A DNA stretch of 64,000 nucleotides from Onchocerca volvulus (Eukaryota; Nematoda; Chromadorea; Rhabditida; Onchocercidae): NCBI GenBank assembly GCA_000499405.2, contig HG738137.1, positions 1,984,001 through 2,048,000 of the forward strand, given 5' to 3'. The position numbers and the translations under genes were made by a program. Shown here piece by piece: positions 12,355 through 25,184 of this stretch (positions are counted from its first letter, which is position 1; each line of letters starts with the position of its first letter). Under the pieces are notes generated by a model. The model worked only from the letters and a program-made list of their open reading frames with translations. It ran no database searches and was not told the origin of the DNA.

Positions 12355-13896
12355 GATTTCCTTAATTAAATTAAGCGTAACAAATTGTTAATGCCATATA
12401 GAAATATGAATTCAATGCACTTTAATTTACTGAATAATTATAAAACTAATAGATAAAATTCAAAATTTAAAACTGAATAAAATAGATCCACTGACATCTC
12501 GGCAATTTTCATTACCAGTCCAAAGTCAGAAACAGCGGCAGGAAAATTAAGTTCTGTATCACAAAGAAATATCAAAATCAAAACGAAATGACATCATTAA
12601 GGTAAGAATTCTCGGCCAATCTCGTTCAGTCTAACAATTTTATTAATTTTTGGACATTTTCGCCACATCTTCATTGATACCATAATGGGCATTTCGTTTA
12701 AAAAAAAAAAAATTAAAAATATACTGTTTTGCTCACGACAAGTGAATATCCATTTGAATGAGTCTTATTTTCTGAATAAATTTGGTGATAAAAATATTTT
12801 TATTGATGCACTTATTTTTAAAAATACAGTGAGCATTTAGAAACATGCTTCGAGCTAATAAAAAACAAAACAACAAAATGGATTATTTAGGGATGGATTA
12901 ATAAGAATTACTTAAATGGGACAAGAATAAATACATAGACAAAATGAGTAAATGAATCAGTGCATCGGAATGAACGGAATAAATAAGCAAACAAACCCTA
13001 TAAAAAAAGCATATAATTTTTCTCATTAAAACGAAATTAATATATCTTAGAGAAAAAAAAAAAAAAAGAGAGGACATTATGTTTAATACTACTTTTCTTT
13101 ATTATCAGAAAAATTGATGCTTCACAACAAAACTGGATTTGAATAATTCAAGACATCGATGCAAAGAAAATTTTGGAAGTTGGTGGAATAGGATATTGCA
13201 GTTGCAGGAACAATTTATAAGTTATAAGTTCAAAAAAAAAAAAACAGAAGTGAGATTTTGAGATAATTCAGCATTTTGTAGAAACAATGAAGTAGTAAAA
13301 AGAAAAGATCAATATCAAACACGAAAGAAATCAAATTTGTTTGAACAAGTGATTTATTAAACACACCGAATACTGATTATTAAGAAAAATTAAAATTCAA
13401 TATATAAGCTCAAAGAAGATTTGAAAACAATTTTAATTCAAAGACTAAAGGCATAATCAGACGAAAAATTAAATGGAATAATTTGACAACTTTCACAATG
13501 AGATTCTTCCAAGACATAAATATCTTTCAAAATGCGAAATGCATCTCAAGAACAACTGAGTCATTCTAATAATGATCCAAACAGACAAAATAAAGAATTT
13601 TAAAAAACTAAACAAGTAAAAGATGGAGAATTATTTATTCTTAGATAAATTGATTATATTAATAATTATTATTATTCTTTTTTTGTCGAACACAAACTCA
13701 AAAGAAAAGAAAAAAGATTTTAACAAATTTCGAACATTTACACTTTTTATAGCTTTATTTAGATGCAGATTTGGTTCTTCGAAATGGATTTCGAACTGAG
13801 TTATTATTCTAAAAATCATGTAATTCAGAAATCAAACTTACAAAATTTACACAAATAGGTATATCTATTATAACAGATATCGCTCTTTTCTATTGC
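12355..13896. other. Intergenic stretch, no gene seen
   Basis: AT-rich DNA between two minus-strand genes. It would hold the promoter or leader region of NRK-MoaE at its left end and the 3' flank of the 13.9-16.0 kb gene at its right end. The frame at 13631-13819 (-) is low complexity and is not called. Confidence 0.5.
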
Positions 13897-16010
13897 TTAG
13901 TTATTACAACCGCCGCAAAATGAAGAAACTTTTGATCCAGCATTGGACTTAAAAAAAACTATTATTTGCAAAGTAGCAACTTTCCTTTAATTTCATAAAT
14001 ATCAAAATCCGGCATTTTCAAAACTAGCATAAAAATAACTTACCAATGCAGAAATGTCATCTTTGGAGAACAATCTATTAAGAAATTGATATTCCGGCTC
14101 TGAAAAATCAAACAATTCGGAAAATGCTTTGTTTACACTAGAACAAGATTAGCTGTCAATTTTAATTTCCTCTTTTAACTTCAATTACTAACCCTAACCT
14201 AATGAACAAGATTGGTTACAAGAAAACTATTATTTTCATTAATACTGAAAATAAACTACCATATTCTGCACAAAAATATGTCTTATTTATTTTGGAATTA
14301 ATGATTATGAATGAAATGATATAAAAACTAACTGAATTAACATTGGTGACAACAATAATGGTTTAATAATAGTAACGATAAATAGCAGAGTAATTCAAAG
14401 AAAATAACTAAGAGAATATAACTTACTGATTTAAGCCCGAGATAGAAATCTGAATAGAAGATTTCAAGAATCAGGCTAAAAATATCCAATGACAACACCC
14501 GTATTTATTTTGATGAAAGAAAAATAATATAATTTTAAAATCTAACCATCTAAAGAGACATTTTTGAACTCCTTTATCAATTCTTCTCTGGACTGTGAAA
14601 AATCAATGTTATCAGTTGATGAAAATTCAGTACCATTGGTTGATGAAAATTCAGCATCAACTATAAGAAAAATTGTTACAAATTGGCTCAAATGTCAAAT
14701 TCTCTTAACAAATTTCTGTCGTGTTTACTGATATAATGTGTGATGAGTTTTTCATATTTCTTGTAGACAACTATTAATGATATTATCTTCACAGCTGCTT
14801 AGTATAGTTCTGTGATTTATACATCAAAACCCTGAAACATGATCCAACTATTTCCTTCTAAAGATGAAGAAACATAGCAGCGGATCAATTTGCGGAACTT
14901 ACAATCGCTCGAAAATTGATTCTTCCCGTTCGTCTTCAATACGTCAAGCTAGAAAACATCATAGATATTGGAAAATTCATCATCATGAATGAAATACTAG
15001 TCAAAAAAGATTTTTTTAATTCAGAATCTTTTTATCTCTTCATGAAACTAACTTTTGAAAGACTTTCTTTCTCGAATTCATCACTAAAATCAGAAAATTC
15101 ATCAAAATCTACTGAATTCTGGAAAATTTTTGGATCTTTCTTCCTTCCAACTCCATTTTCCACATTTGCTTCAGCTTGTAACATAAATTTGAGAACTAAA
15201 ATGATTGTCTATCTAAAAAATTGTAAAAAAATTTTTTAAGAACAGTGTAAGAGAAATTTTTTTTAAAATGCGAAATGTAATGACTAAAAAAGCTCACCTG
15301 GAGAATGAAACGATTTGTTGTGAGACAAAGACATTAATCTTCGCTTCTACAACATGCTCATTTAAAAGCTTTAAAATGCCCAGATATTCAAAGGACTGAA
15401 TTTTATTACAAATAATAAATAATGCAAAACATGGTTAAAGATTTACTCTTACTAGAATTTTGAGGAATTAATTTTGCTAGCAAAAAATTAGTTTTGCTAG
15501 TAAGGAATTAGTTTTGCTAGTAACTTCCTAGCTCAACTGGAAGTTAGTATTTGCAGAAGATGAGGGCTGCGGGCGGCAAACAGTAATAATTTCAGCGATA
15601 AGCAACATTACCCTTGGTACAAATGCATCTGGAACTTCGTCTTCACTGCAATCAGAAAATTCATCTCTAATAATAGATGGATCAGTATTGAGAGAACCAA
15701 GCCATCTTCGCTTGGAATTATTGGGACCTGAATGAAATGATTGGCTTTATGGTGAAAACTTTTGAAAAATACCGTCGATTTACAAAAAACACTTTTACGG
15801 AGTGTTTATAATTGATTAAGCAAGCAAAATACTTCTATTTGTCAGGAAAACTAATCAATGTTGCCATTTGCCAACACTATACTTTTGCAGAAGAAAAGGA
15901 AACACTATTGAATAAATTGACAAACATACAACACTCCGTGCTGTATTATTCATTATTCACGCAAATAGTGTAAAATAACCTTGGTATCCAGGAATACCAT
16001 CATTCTCCAT
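13897..16010 (-). CDS. Unknown acidic protein with repeated D/E-F-S exons (exon model partly unresolved)
   Basis: I do not recognise this gene. The likely start is ATG at 16010, six bases after TTTGCAG. Candidate coding blocks read leftwards: 16010-15986 (MENDGIPGYQ), 15728-15614 (PNNSKRRWLGSLNTD then DEFSDCSEDEVPDAF), 15396-15299 (SFEYLGILKLLNEHVVEAKI), about 15173-15050 (VDFDEFSDFSDEFEKES), about 14952-14907 (LDVLKTNGKNQFSSD), 14660-14540 (DAEFSSTNGTEFSSTDNIDF), about 14447-14425, 14137-14043 (AFSELFDFSEPEYQFLNRLF) and 13948-13897, ending CGGCNN-stop. Several blocks share short D/E-F-S-D/E motifs, like duplicated exons. Phases chain between some neighbours, but the 15.3 kb block into the 15.17 kb block, and the 14.54 kb block into the next, do not chain with obvious sites. 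Alternative splicing, weak sites or decay are possible. Likely a disordered, acidic protein; function unknown. Confidence 0.5.
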
Positions 16011-16016
16011 CTCTAC

Positions 16017-16019
16017 CTG
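16017..16019 (-). other. Putative trans-splice acceptor before the 13.9-16.0 kb gene
   Basis: On the minus strand AAAATTTGCAG ends here and is followed by six bases (GTAGAG) and then ATG. No matching upstream exon was found, which fits a spliced-leader acceptor. Confidence 0.4.
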
Positions 16020-17895
16020 CAAATTTTGCGAGAGATATTGCTGAAATGAGGCAGTTTTGATGGGTCAAATAATTCACTAATTGATCGTTTTCTAATTATA
16101 TTCACCCTGTGTTTTCATCTATCTATATTTACACGAAATTTAAAGCGAAATATATTATATCTTTCAATTCTTTATCCATATGGTTCCTATTTATCGTTTA
16201 TTTAAATTCAAACATTTCCAATTTATTCCATTTTTATGTGTTTATGACGAACTCGCATAGTTGCACTGTGAAATAAATATTAGAAGATTTTAGATGGTCA
16301 AATAGCATAAGAGTCAATAGAGGAAACGGTTACTTTCTATTCATATTAAAATGACTTTTTTTTTCAATCCTATACCGAAGAGAGTGATTATATCAGACGA
16401 TAATGTCAGAGCAATATCTTTAAGATGATTATGACCAGTGACTTATAACGCATTTTGAACATATCATACCAATCAAAACTCCTTTGACGTGAGTGATAAC
16501 ACGCTAAGTATAAGTCCCTGTGAGAAGTGCCGTCGTGAGATACTAAATCATATTAAAATAAAAAAATTAAAAATAACCTCACTTGGAATTTTCAAAATTT
16601 CATAAATTATCTTGTACCATGAAAAAACATTTATATCCTATCAAAAAAGAACTGAATAGACTTTTTGCAAACTTTACCAACATAATTAAGCTTCCCATAA
16701 AAGAAACGACACTGAATATGATCAATGAGTTCATTCATTCTCAAATATTATCTTTTACACCCATACGCTGTGATCTCTTTAGTATAATACATACTTCCTT
16801 TTAACTAGGAAGGAAAGAATCACTTTGATTCCGTTCTACATATTCAATCGCATACCATAACGATATTCAGAACATTAAAGCAAATCATCTCATCACCGAA
16901 TATTTTCTCATAAATGTTCGGGAAAAATGGATGCGGACATTTTTAGAAGTGCTTTCTTAATCCTATTAAAGCTAGAAAATGATAGCTCATGTAAGCCCTA
17001 TTCATTTCAAAATTTAAGTATTTTAATGATTTTACTGGAAAAAAGATATCAAACCCATATATTCAGCTCTCCCAACATTGCACGTTTTTAAATTCAAAAA
17101 TTAGAAAATGGCTTCCCTTCAGTTTTCAGCCTATGAGAATTCTCTTATTCTAAATGAAAATCTAATACACTATTGAAAACAGTGCTTCGAAATGATAGAG
17201 CTGAGCAAATAAATTTTACTATCTAATAGATTAATTTTACTTCTTCCCATTTTCTATTTTTTTTTTTTTCTTTAGATAAAAAATCTTTCAACAAAAGAAA
17301 AATATACTATCATAAAAGGAAAGAATAATCTTTAGAATCAATCAATAAAATTTTTCGGTTTACAATAAGAGGGAAATGTTTCAATCAAATCTTCCGAAAA
17401 TTTCGAAAAAACAATCGCATCAGAGAATTAAAAGAATATAATAAATAGTTGAAAACTTAGATGATAAATGGCAAACAATTTTAATCTCATTTAAAACATT
17501 TATAATAAAAAACCAAATAAGTTAATATACAAACCAAATAATTGCTTGGAAAGTTTCTTTGACTTATCGTCCTTCCAAGCTCTTTAATTCGAGAGCTTAA
17601 ACTGCAATGAAAAAATTGTACTAGATCAAGAAACGCTGTAGAGAAAAAATCAAAATGCAATTTAAAAAAATAAGAGAAAGATCTAGGGAGGGAAAAAATA
17701 TTTCCACCACAATATTTACGATAAGTTGATTTCATCATGAATGGAAAAGTTTCAACCAGATAGCTAAGCAAGAAATGTCGTTTTCTAGTAATCTTAATAA
17801 TACAAGGAAATAAAATATAATTAAAACGATGAAGAAAACATCAAAGAAACTAAGCAAGATAACGTAAAAGCAAGATAATTGTGCTGAAAAAGAAA
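16020..17895. other. Intergenic stretch, no gene called
   Basis: AT-rich. Frames at 16583-16804 (+) and 17487-17771 (-) have no motif and no convincing start or exon partner. I leave them out. Confidence 0.45.
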
Positions 17896-19149
17896 TTACT
17901 TCTTCGAGCTGAATTTTTCAACAGCATCTGGAGGTAAACCTGCCATTTTCAAAAAGTGTTCTAAAATTACACGTGCAGCATCTTTTTCTTGACGTATTTG
18001 CAAAACTGACCTTAAAATACATTTTGAAGAAAATAAGTAATAGAAAAAGGCATTCAATGGTACATACGACGAACTTCATTCGATTTTCAGTTGTTAGATA
18101 ATGTAAGTTCTGTATAATTTGAAGGAGTTATTTAGTTATAAGTTATGAACAATCTTTCTAATTTAATTTTAGTCTCGCAAATGCAAAATAGTATTTAAAA
18201 AAAATTTTTTTTGAAAAATAGAAAATTTTTCGCATTATCAAAGAGCATCAAAGCACATGAAATAATATCTGATACGCGCTTGATACATTGGTTCCTTATA
18301 TTAAAAAAATACTGAGTTCCTCTACTTTTATTGGTTTCAAACAATGGAAAGTCCAGATACAGGCTCAAAAACAGGCTTTTTGAAGCCAGTAATCATAGCT
18401 AATTTTTTATCATTTTTAAAAGAATCAAAGACTGATTTCGAAATATGCAAACCTTTTATCCAGTTTACGTTGCTTGCTTTCGAAATATTCATTAAGACGC
18501 GCTTCGACAGCGAGAGCAAAATCACGATTATTCTTTGCACCAACCATCTGATAAGCTTGTTGTCGCAGTTCGTCCCTAGTGGTCAACATGAATATTTGCG
18601 CCAGTGAATCAGCCAAAGTACCCGCTGGCTGAAAAATTAAATAATAAATATAGCTTTGACAAACTTTTATAACACCTCTCTTGAAAATGCGACAATTACA
18701 CTTTTCGGGCAAAATAAACATTATCTTGAGATCCGTCTTTGACAGTTCACTGTATTCTGACAAACGTGTTTAACTCGGGAGCAGAAATTTTATTCCAGGC
18801 TTTAGAAAAAAAAAGCACCTTATTTTGTTCTGACTTATTACAGATGTTCGATGGATGATATATATCAGTTATCTTATTTTCGAATATATTTCAACCTATG
18901 TTTTATAACAGAGGAAAACGAAGGGAAAATACCCTGAAACAATAATTTTCCCGTTGCATTTGAAATAATTTACGCGAGTTATCATTTGAAAAATTAGGGT
19001 TACTGCGAGTGATTTGCACCGCGATTTGTATTATTTATGTATTAAAGTATTTCTACTGTCCTTCAAATGCAAACGTATAGCGAAGATGTAGATCAACCAT
19101 CTTCGAAGAAATAACTTACCGTTTCTAGATCGACTTCTTTAAAATCCAT
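17896..19149 (-). CDS. Small conserved-looking helical protein, 106 residues, unknown function
   Basis: Three exons, 19149-19120, 18628-18453 and 18010-17896, with phases 0 and 2, total 321 nt. The start ATG lies 22 bases after TTTTACAG at 19172, which looks like a trans-splice site. The protein begins MDFKEVDLET, continues PAGTLADSLAQIFMLTTRDE, then a charged helical middle (ALAVEARLNEYFESKQRKLD) and ends FLKMAGLPPDAVEKFSSKK. It is rich in A, L, E, K and R, has no cysteine, no signal peptide and no membrane segment, so it is likely soluble and alpha-helical, perhaps a subunit of a larger complex. I could not place it in a family. Codon use and clean splice sites argue strongly that it is real. 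Confidence 0.75.
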
Positions 19150-19171
19150 AACAGTTCTCAACCAGAATAAT

Positions 19172-19174
19172 CTG
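19172..19174 (-). other. Putative trans-splice acceptor before the 106-residue gene
   Basis: On the minus strand CAGTTTTACAG ends here, 22 bases before ATG, with no detectable exon upstream. It fits a spliced-leader acceptor. Confidence 0.4.
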
Positions 19175-20907
19175 TAAAACTGAATTGTTTTCAGAAGAAT
19201 ACCGCTACAACTGAAGTATTAGCTTGCCACACAAAAAGCTAACATCCATTACAACAACAAAGTTCTAAAGATCACAGTACGGAAGAGTCTTCACTGCATA
19301 ATTTTGTTATATTGTCCTCTAAGATATTATCAAGAAAGCAACAAATTATTTTCGAACAGTGCCATTAATTTGCATGAAACCTTAACTGTTTCGTAAGAAA
19401 GAAATGTTATGTAACATTACTACAACACAGTTTCAAGAATTAACACTAATGCTAATTACATTACCATAATTTATTACATTTTTCTGCACATATACATTTG
19501 AAAAAAAAATCATCAAATACATGATTACTGAGGTTTACGATTCATTATGAGGTTTCACATTCCATCTTGCTCAATGTTATTTGAAAATTTTATCATGAAT
19601 ATTATTTCACTGTAAGTGAAATATCCCTTATTCAGAGAAAAAAAAAAAAAAAAAAAACAATCAGAAAGTTCAAGAGGCAATGATATGGCAAGCTTACAAA
19701 ATGAACAATTCAAGATTTCAACATATCCCGAAAACTTAGCAACAGATTGCCAAGCATATAGTTACATTTCTGCATCATGCATGTTTTCCGTACTGCAAAA
19801 ATCGACATCATACTCATTCTGTTCATCAAAGTCATTCACAATACAATGTCTACGACTACCTGGAATGTACATTGTCAAATACATTACACAGTTTTTTTTT
19901 TTACCTTAAACATGAATAGAAAATAAAATTCTTTTAAGACTTCAAATTAAACTTGAGATGATGGGAACTGCCAAATTCAGGTAGACCGAAAATCACTACA
20001 ACTTTATTATGTGATTTTCTTGTAGTTAATGATAAGTTCTGGCAAAAAAAAAAATGTCAATCACTTTTCAAAGAATTTCGATTTTCAAAAGCTACCGGAT
20101 AAAATTTAAAGAAATCACTTCTTTTTGCTTATTTTCATGGTACTTTAACCAAAAATAAACGGAATCAACAAATTTTATGAGGGAATTATTCGTGGCTAGC
20201 ACAGACAACTCATAAGCACAATCTTGATAAAGAAATAATTTTAGCCCTACCTCAATATGAAATATTCACATTTCAACTCTATTTGTTAACAAAATATATA
20301 GGGATACTATCTGTTTTTATTTTTCTTCTACTGAATAAGGATTAAAGCACATTATGAAATGAAGGAATGCATATATCTTTCTTGCTGTGAAAAATAATGA
20401 AAATAACCTTTCTGGTTCTGATTTACACTCTCCATTTCGACAGATATATGAAATCCTGCAGTACATGAATCACCATTTTCCAATTTACCTGGACAGAGTA
20501 ATTTTTTCGTCTTCACAGATTTTATCATTCTGTAAATTAAGAAATTCGAACATAGAAAAAATAAATCTTATTTATGTATACAAACTAGACAATTCTTATT
20601 TTCACAAAAAGGAAATATTCAAAAAAAAAAATATTAAGATGATAGAGGCAAGATTAATTCACCATTTTCACTTGTCTTATAATTTGAGTGTTACACAAGT
20701 TTTAAGACACCATAGTTAAGTTTAATTCAATTCTACATATTTCTGTAAAACTATAAACCTTAAGGGTTCTATTCAGAACATAAGTTTCAACTAAGTCTGT
20801 TAAATTATCTTTTCATTACGGAATCAAGAATTTCTTACCAATTTGACTATATATTGAAATTATTCGCTAAAAAAAGTTAAAAAGAAATAAGCGAAATATA
20901 TAAGTCT
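19175..20907. other. Intergenic stretch between the 106-residue gene and NSE1
   Basis: AT-rich with no independent gene seen. On the minus strand around 20457-20400 a possible extra 3' exon of NSE1 follows CTGCAG and reads ISYICRNGECKSEPER. The plus-strand frames 19616-19909 and 20387-20719 have no support. Confidence 0.45.
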
Positions 20908-22820
20908 TTACGAAACCAACTTCAGTCCGCATTGTCTGTGAGAAAAACTTCCACACATTCTGCAGAAAACTGCTCGATTCTTCATAACTATGAATTTGCC
21001 ACATATAATGCATTTTTCGAGTTTAAGTTCATCTGCATGTGAACTAAAGTAATTCTGTAACTCTGCGATTCCACGGGTATCCAGGCGGATTGTTGCTCTT
21101 TCGTTATCCTAAAAAACCGAAAATATTATAAATCAGTCATCACTATTAAGTCTCTTTTTGAATATACCAAAATTTCTAATATCGCTCTCAGAAACTATCA
21201 TATGATGAGCATCGTTATGCAAACTCCACCTCTTACGGTTGCATTAATTCCTATGTTCGTATTATTCTGGAGCGTGACGCTAGAATTTAAATCTTTTTTT
21301 TAAATCCTATCATTGTATCCATCTCCGTCTTGATGCTCATCAACTTTTTAGAAGTTGACTAAATAATTTTGATCTTCATGTCATAATAAATTGTGCAATA
21401 GTTGGGTTTACGGTTTTTTAAATATGATTTTTAAAAACAACCATATAAAATATCCAAAAATTTTCAACACAATAAAAAAAAAGACAAACCACTGCTAGCC
21501 ATTTATTTGAAACAAACTGCTGTAGGAGATGCTCTTCATCTACTTTTTTACCCTGCAAACTATGAAAAGTTGCATTTGTAAAATTTTTATTGCTCTTATC
21601 ATAAATAATTCAAAACCGCAGAGTAGAAAAAATGTAGAAGTGAAAACAAGCATGATCACTTCTCAGATCACATTAATTTACATAATAAAAACAAGAAACT
21701 CTAGATAAAAAAAACATGTACAAACCTTCAACAACAAATCTGAAGCAATCGAAAATGCTTCGCATTTCAAAATTTCATCATTTTCACTGCTGCAAATAGC
21801 GTTAACCCATAAATGAAATAGTGCAAATTCAGTTTGCGTCAAACCAAATGCGTCGCGTAAAAGATCATTCGGTCGTCGGTCACTGAGCTGAAAAAAAAAA
21901 AAAATACTTAGTTGACAATCGATCACTGGACTAGAATATGGATTGAATGACTTTTTGAGAGACTGAATATTATTACACGACTTAAGTGCAGCTATTACCG
22001 GCTGACATATTGAATTTAATAATTCCAATAATCTTGTTGGTTCATCAACTTATTCAAAAATGATATTGAAATCAGCATCAATTTCAGTATCAAAACATCC
22101 TCAAGCCCACCAGGATGATGTAACTGTTCTGATCATCATATTCGTCATCTGCTTGCACCAATCGAAGACTGAGTGGAGTTAAAGCGTTATTGATGACTAC
22201 GACCAACTTTTCGATCAGTATTTTTTCTTGTCTATCATCTGGATGAATAATAATACTACCTAAAATTTATAGATATTTAATTTAATGAAAAATATGAAGA
22301 TAAATTGTAGGACAGCAAGTTAATATCTCGATACATCTAATAAAGGCGAATTTAAAGAATTTTTAAAAAATCATGCATAAACTTTATGTAATATGAATGG
22401 AAGAAAATAATGACAAAAAATTTATATCTTAACTCAACTATTATATTTTGTATAACAGAATCTTATTATCAAATCAGTTCAAAACAACTTGCCTTCTGAA
22501 TCATAGACTTGGACATACTGAACAAATTTTTTGCAGAAGTACTGAGCCTGCAAAGAATTCGTTGTTTCATTTTTTTATCAATAAAGTTTTGAGATCAGAT
22601 GAACCTATATAATTTCATTCATACTCATAAAATCATATTGAGATAAATTGAGAAAAAGAAATAACAAATTGAAAACTACAACCAAGAGAAATATGATCAA
22701 TTTGACCTGTAAGATTCCGTGTTTAATGATGAGCTGTACGAGATGCTTATGTGGCACACTGTAATTTTCGGCAATTGCTAGAAAATTCTTCCATGAATTT
22801 AGATTTGAACTTTCACCCAT
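20908..22820 (-). CDS. NSMCE1: NSE1, non-SMC element 1 of the SMC5/6 complex
   Basis: Six exons, 22820-22707, 22547-22493, 22259-22111, 21887-21726, 21552-21490 and 21108-20908, in phase, 744 nt, 247 residues (human NSE1 is about 266). NSE1 is a winged-helix and RING-like subunit that pairs with NSE3 in the SMC5/6 complex, acting in DNA repair. Matches to the family: HLVQLIIKHGILQAQYF near the N-terminus, VVVINNALTPLSLRLV, LTQTEFALFHLWVNAI, then GKKVDEEHLLQQFVSNKWLA, the typical winged-helix block, then a zinc-binding tail CIIC..CRMC..H..C. The frame stops at GLKLVS, before the last two zinc ligands usual in this family. A cryptic donor TTTC-GTAAAG at the stop could splice to a further exon near 20457 that supplies two more cysteines. 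Intron 2 starts with GC (AAG-GCAAGT). Confidence 0.85.
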
Positions 22821-22821
22821 T

Positions 22822-22851
22822 TTACATCATTAGTGTAAATCCATCATACTG
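22822..22851 (-). promoter_or_regulatory. Putative trans-splice acceptor and upstream ATGs of NSE1
   Basis: On the minus strand TTTTGCAG ends at 22849. The 28 bases between it and the NSE1 ATG contain a small upstream reading frame (ATGATGGATTTACACTAA), so initiation at the annotated ATG may need leaky scanning or a different leader site. Confidence 0.3.
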
Positions 22852-23502
22852 CAAAACAACACGTGTAAAATCAAATGATCATTATATTTGTTGAAAAAAG
22901 AACAAAGAGTCACATGATGGAATGCGAGGACCAGCACATGAATATATAGATTTCAAGAATTCATAAAGATGGAAATTAAAAAATGAAATTTTCAAAGTCT
23001 TTAAAAATTTGTTGAGCTAACTTAATCCTGTGCAAATAAATCTCCGAAAGTGACAACTGAATGACTGCATACTAATTGAAGCTAATGAATGATATACATA
23101 CAAAATGTTCCTATTTCACTTCATAAAAATATCACAAGAATTTTCATAATTATTCTTTTAACAAGTCTACGTCATTTACGTATTTAATTCAAAAATCTCA
23201 CGAATTAATAATATGAAATATCAAAAAATGACACATGAGAAGACAAATTCTTCAGGAATACCACTGAAGAGTTTTCAGATGTCTTAGAGACTCTAATGCA
23301 GGAGTAAATAGCACGTTCATGTGTCACGTAGATTTATTTGTTAAGTGAAATGAAGATCAAATGCATCAATATGAAGGTCATCATAAAGGTTAACATGCGG
23401 GAAAAATAGGCAATATCTTCGTGCAAGTAATTCAATGATCATAACAAATGTCATAAAAAAAGCATATTGCAATAATAAAATGTTGTGGGTGGGAACACGA
23501 CT

Positions 23503-23574
23503 GGGGGCATAGCTCAGTGGTAGAGCATTCGACTGCAGATCGAGAGGTCCCTGGTTCAAACCCGGGTGCCCCCT
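23503..23574 (+). tRNA. tRNA-Cys (GCA)
   Basis: A 72-base cloverleaf. The acceptor stem is GGGGGCA/TGCCCCC with discriminator T, as usual for tRNA-Cys. The D arm is GCTC-AGTGGTA-GAGC, the anticodon arm TTCGA-CTGCAGA-TCGAG with anticodon GCA, and the T arm CCTGG-TTCAAAC-CCGGG. Internal A and B box promoter sequences are intact. There is no intron. TTTT at about 23586 could end RNA polymerase III transcription. Confidence 0.97.
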
Positions 23575-23589
23575 CCATATCGGAACTTT

Positions 23590-25184
23590 TCGGGAGTTTC
23601 ACCGTTTATTTTAAATTAAATAAATAAACGAATAAATTGCCAAATATAACAGTGCCAGCCCTGAAGACATAAGGAATCGAATCAAAATCTCTCCGGTGCG
23701 AATGGAGCTCAATTCCTGCGAGCTATGACCCACGCATGCTTACAAAACATACATGAATTTGATATCCATTTATCCACATCCTATGCACAAAATAATAGTA
23801 GCACGTTCCTAAGTAATGAGAACATCAGGTTGAACTCAAATGGATGGGTTCGATAATTACACTGATTCCTTGAATTTGATCGAATGAGCCAAATTTGAAA
23901 AAGTTCATTTAGAATTAACTACTGTATAAAAATTTCACCCTTTATTATGTACAATTACAAAACATCTAATATATCCTTCCAGAAATTAAAAAAAATACTG
24001 ACGTCAAGACGCTCGCACCTAATAGAAGGAGAATAGCCTGGATCACTGGGAAAAATAAGATTTAAACCCAGTTTAAGAAATTGAAAATAGAATTTTCAAA
24101 ATTTTTTAAACTTATGGAAGGGATACAAAAAAAAAAAAAAAAACTGCAAAAAACAATATAGATGAGATGATGATGAGATGGGAATATTATTATGAACAAC
24201 AGAAGAAAAAATGAAAAAAAAATGATTATCAGATGTCTTAACGATTTTCTACAGAGTTATTATCTAACAATAAGTTCAATGACAATAGGGTAAAGTAATA
24301 TTTATTTTTAGAAGATCATAAAAGTTATCGAATTTTCTCAAAATATGTCATAAATACAAGTAATCCACTAAACCATCATGAAATCAATGTGGAATAGAAA
24401 TACAGAAAAGAAATGAATCTGACAAACAATATTTTTAATGAAAGAATTGGACATAAAATTATTACTCTTCTCATTTAATTGCTCAATAATAAAAAAATTC
24501 CAACAAAAAAAAAATTAATATTAAGAAAAAGCGGATATAGTTTAGATAACGTAAAAATATTTATGAAAAGCAACAACATAACAGAAATGCAAAAAATATA
24601 TGGAGATGTTAACAAGAAAAAGTGAAAGGATATTATCCACTTTAATCTATTAAACGGAATTAGAACTGTGAAATTCGTCTGAAGGAGGTAACAACAAAAT
24701 GATCAGCATACCTTCATCTCTCACCTTCTTACAATTTTTCTGAAGGACTCCAGAGCGGGAGAATAATACTTCCATCCGAAAATGTTCTATTTTTGCTTAA
24801 TAATTGTCCCTAATACCCATAATTCATAATAAACAGAACATGCATAAGTGAAAAAAAAATGTTTATTGCAAAAAATGAGGAGTTCGCTAGAAATTTCGGC
24901 AAAAACCAATGAAAAAAAAGTGAAGTTTAATAGGAGCTTCATCATAAAACTTGAATAGAAGTAAGTACTATACGGATAAAACTAAAAAAATAAGAAACTT
25001 TGAATACTTCATTATCTAATGAATATAATAAATTAAGATTAAGAGATATTATTTGAAATGCCCCCCAAACGAACATGAAAACTTTTCAGGTAAAAGTCCT
25101 TCTCTAAATTCTAAGAAAGAAAATGCTTAGATAAACGAGAGAAAATAAGCTAAAAATTGATGAGTAAATGATAACGCCTTAATT
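23590..25184. other. AT-rich intergenic stretch, no gene seen
   Basis: Lies between tRNA-Cys and the 3' end of the next minus-strand gene. It contains A-rich runs (around 24127) but no open frame with recognisable features. Confidence 0.5.

Noticed and set aside
18344..18607. 87-codon open frame on the plus strand
   Set aside because: Antisense to exon 2 of the 106-residue gene, which has good splice sites and phases.
23341..23559. 72-codon minus-strand frame
   Set aside because: It runs through the antisense of tRNA-Cys.
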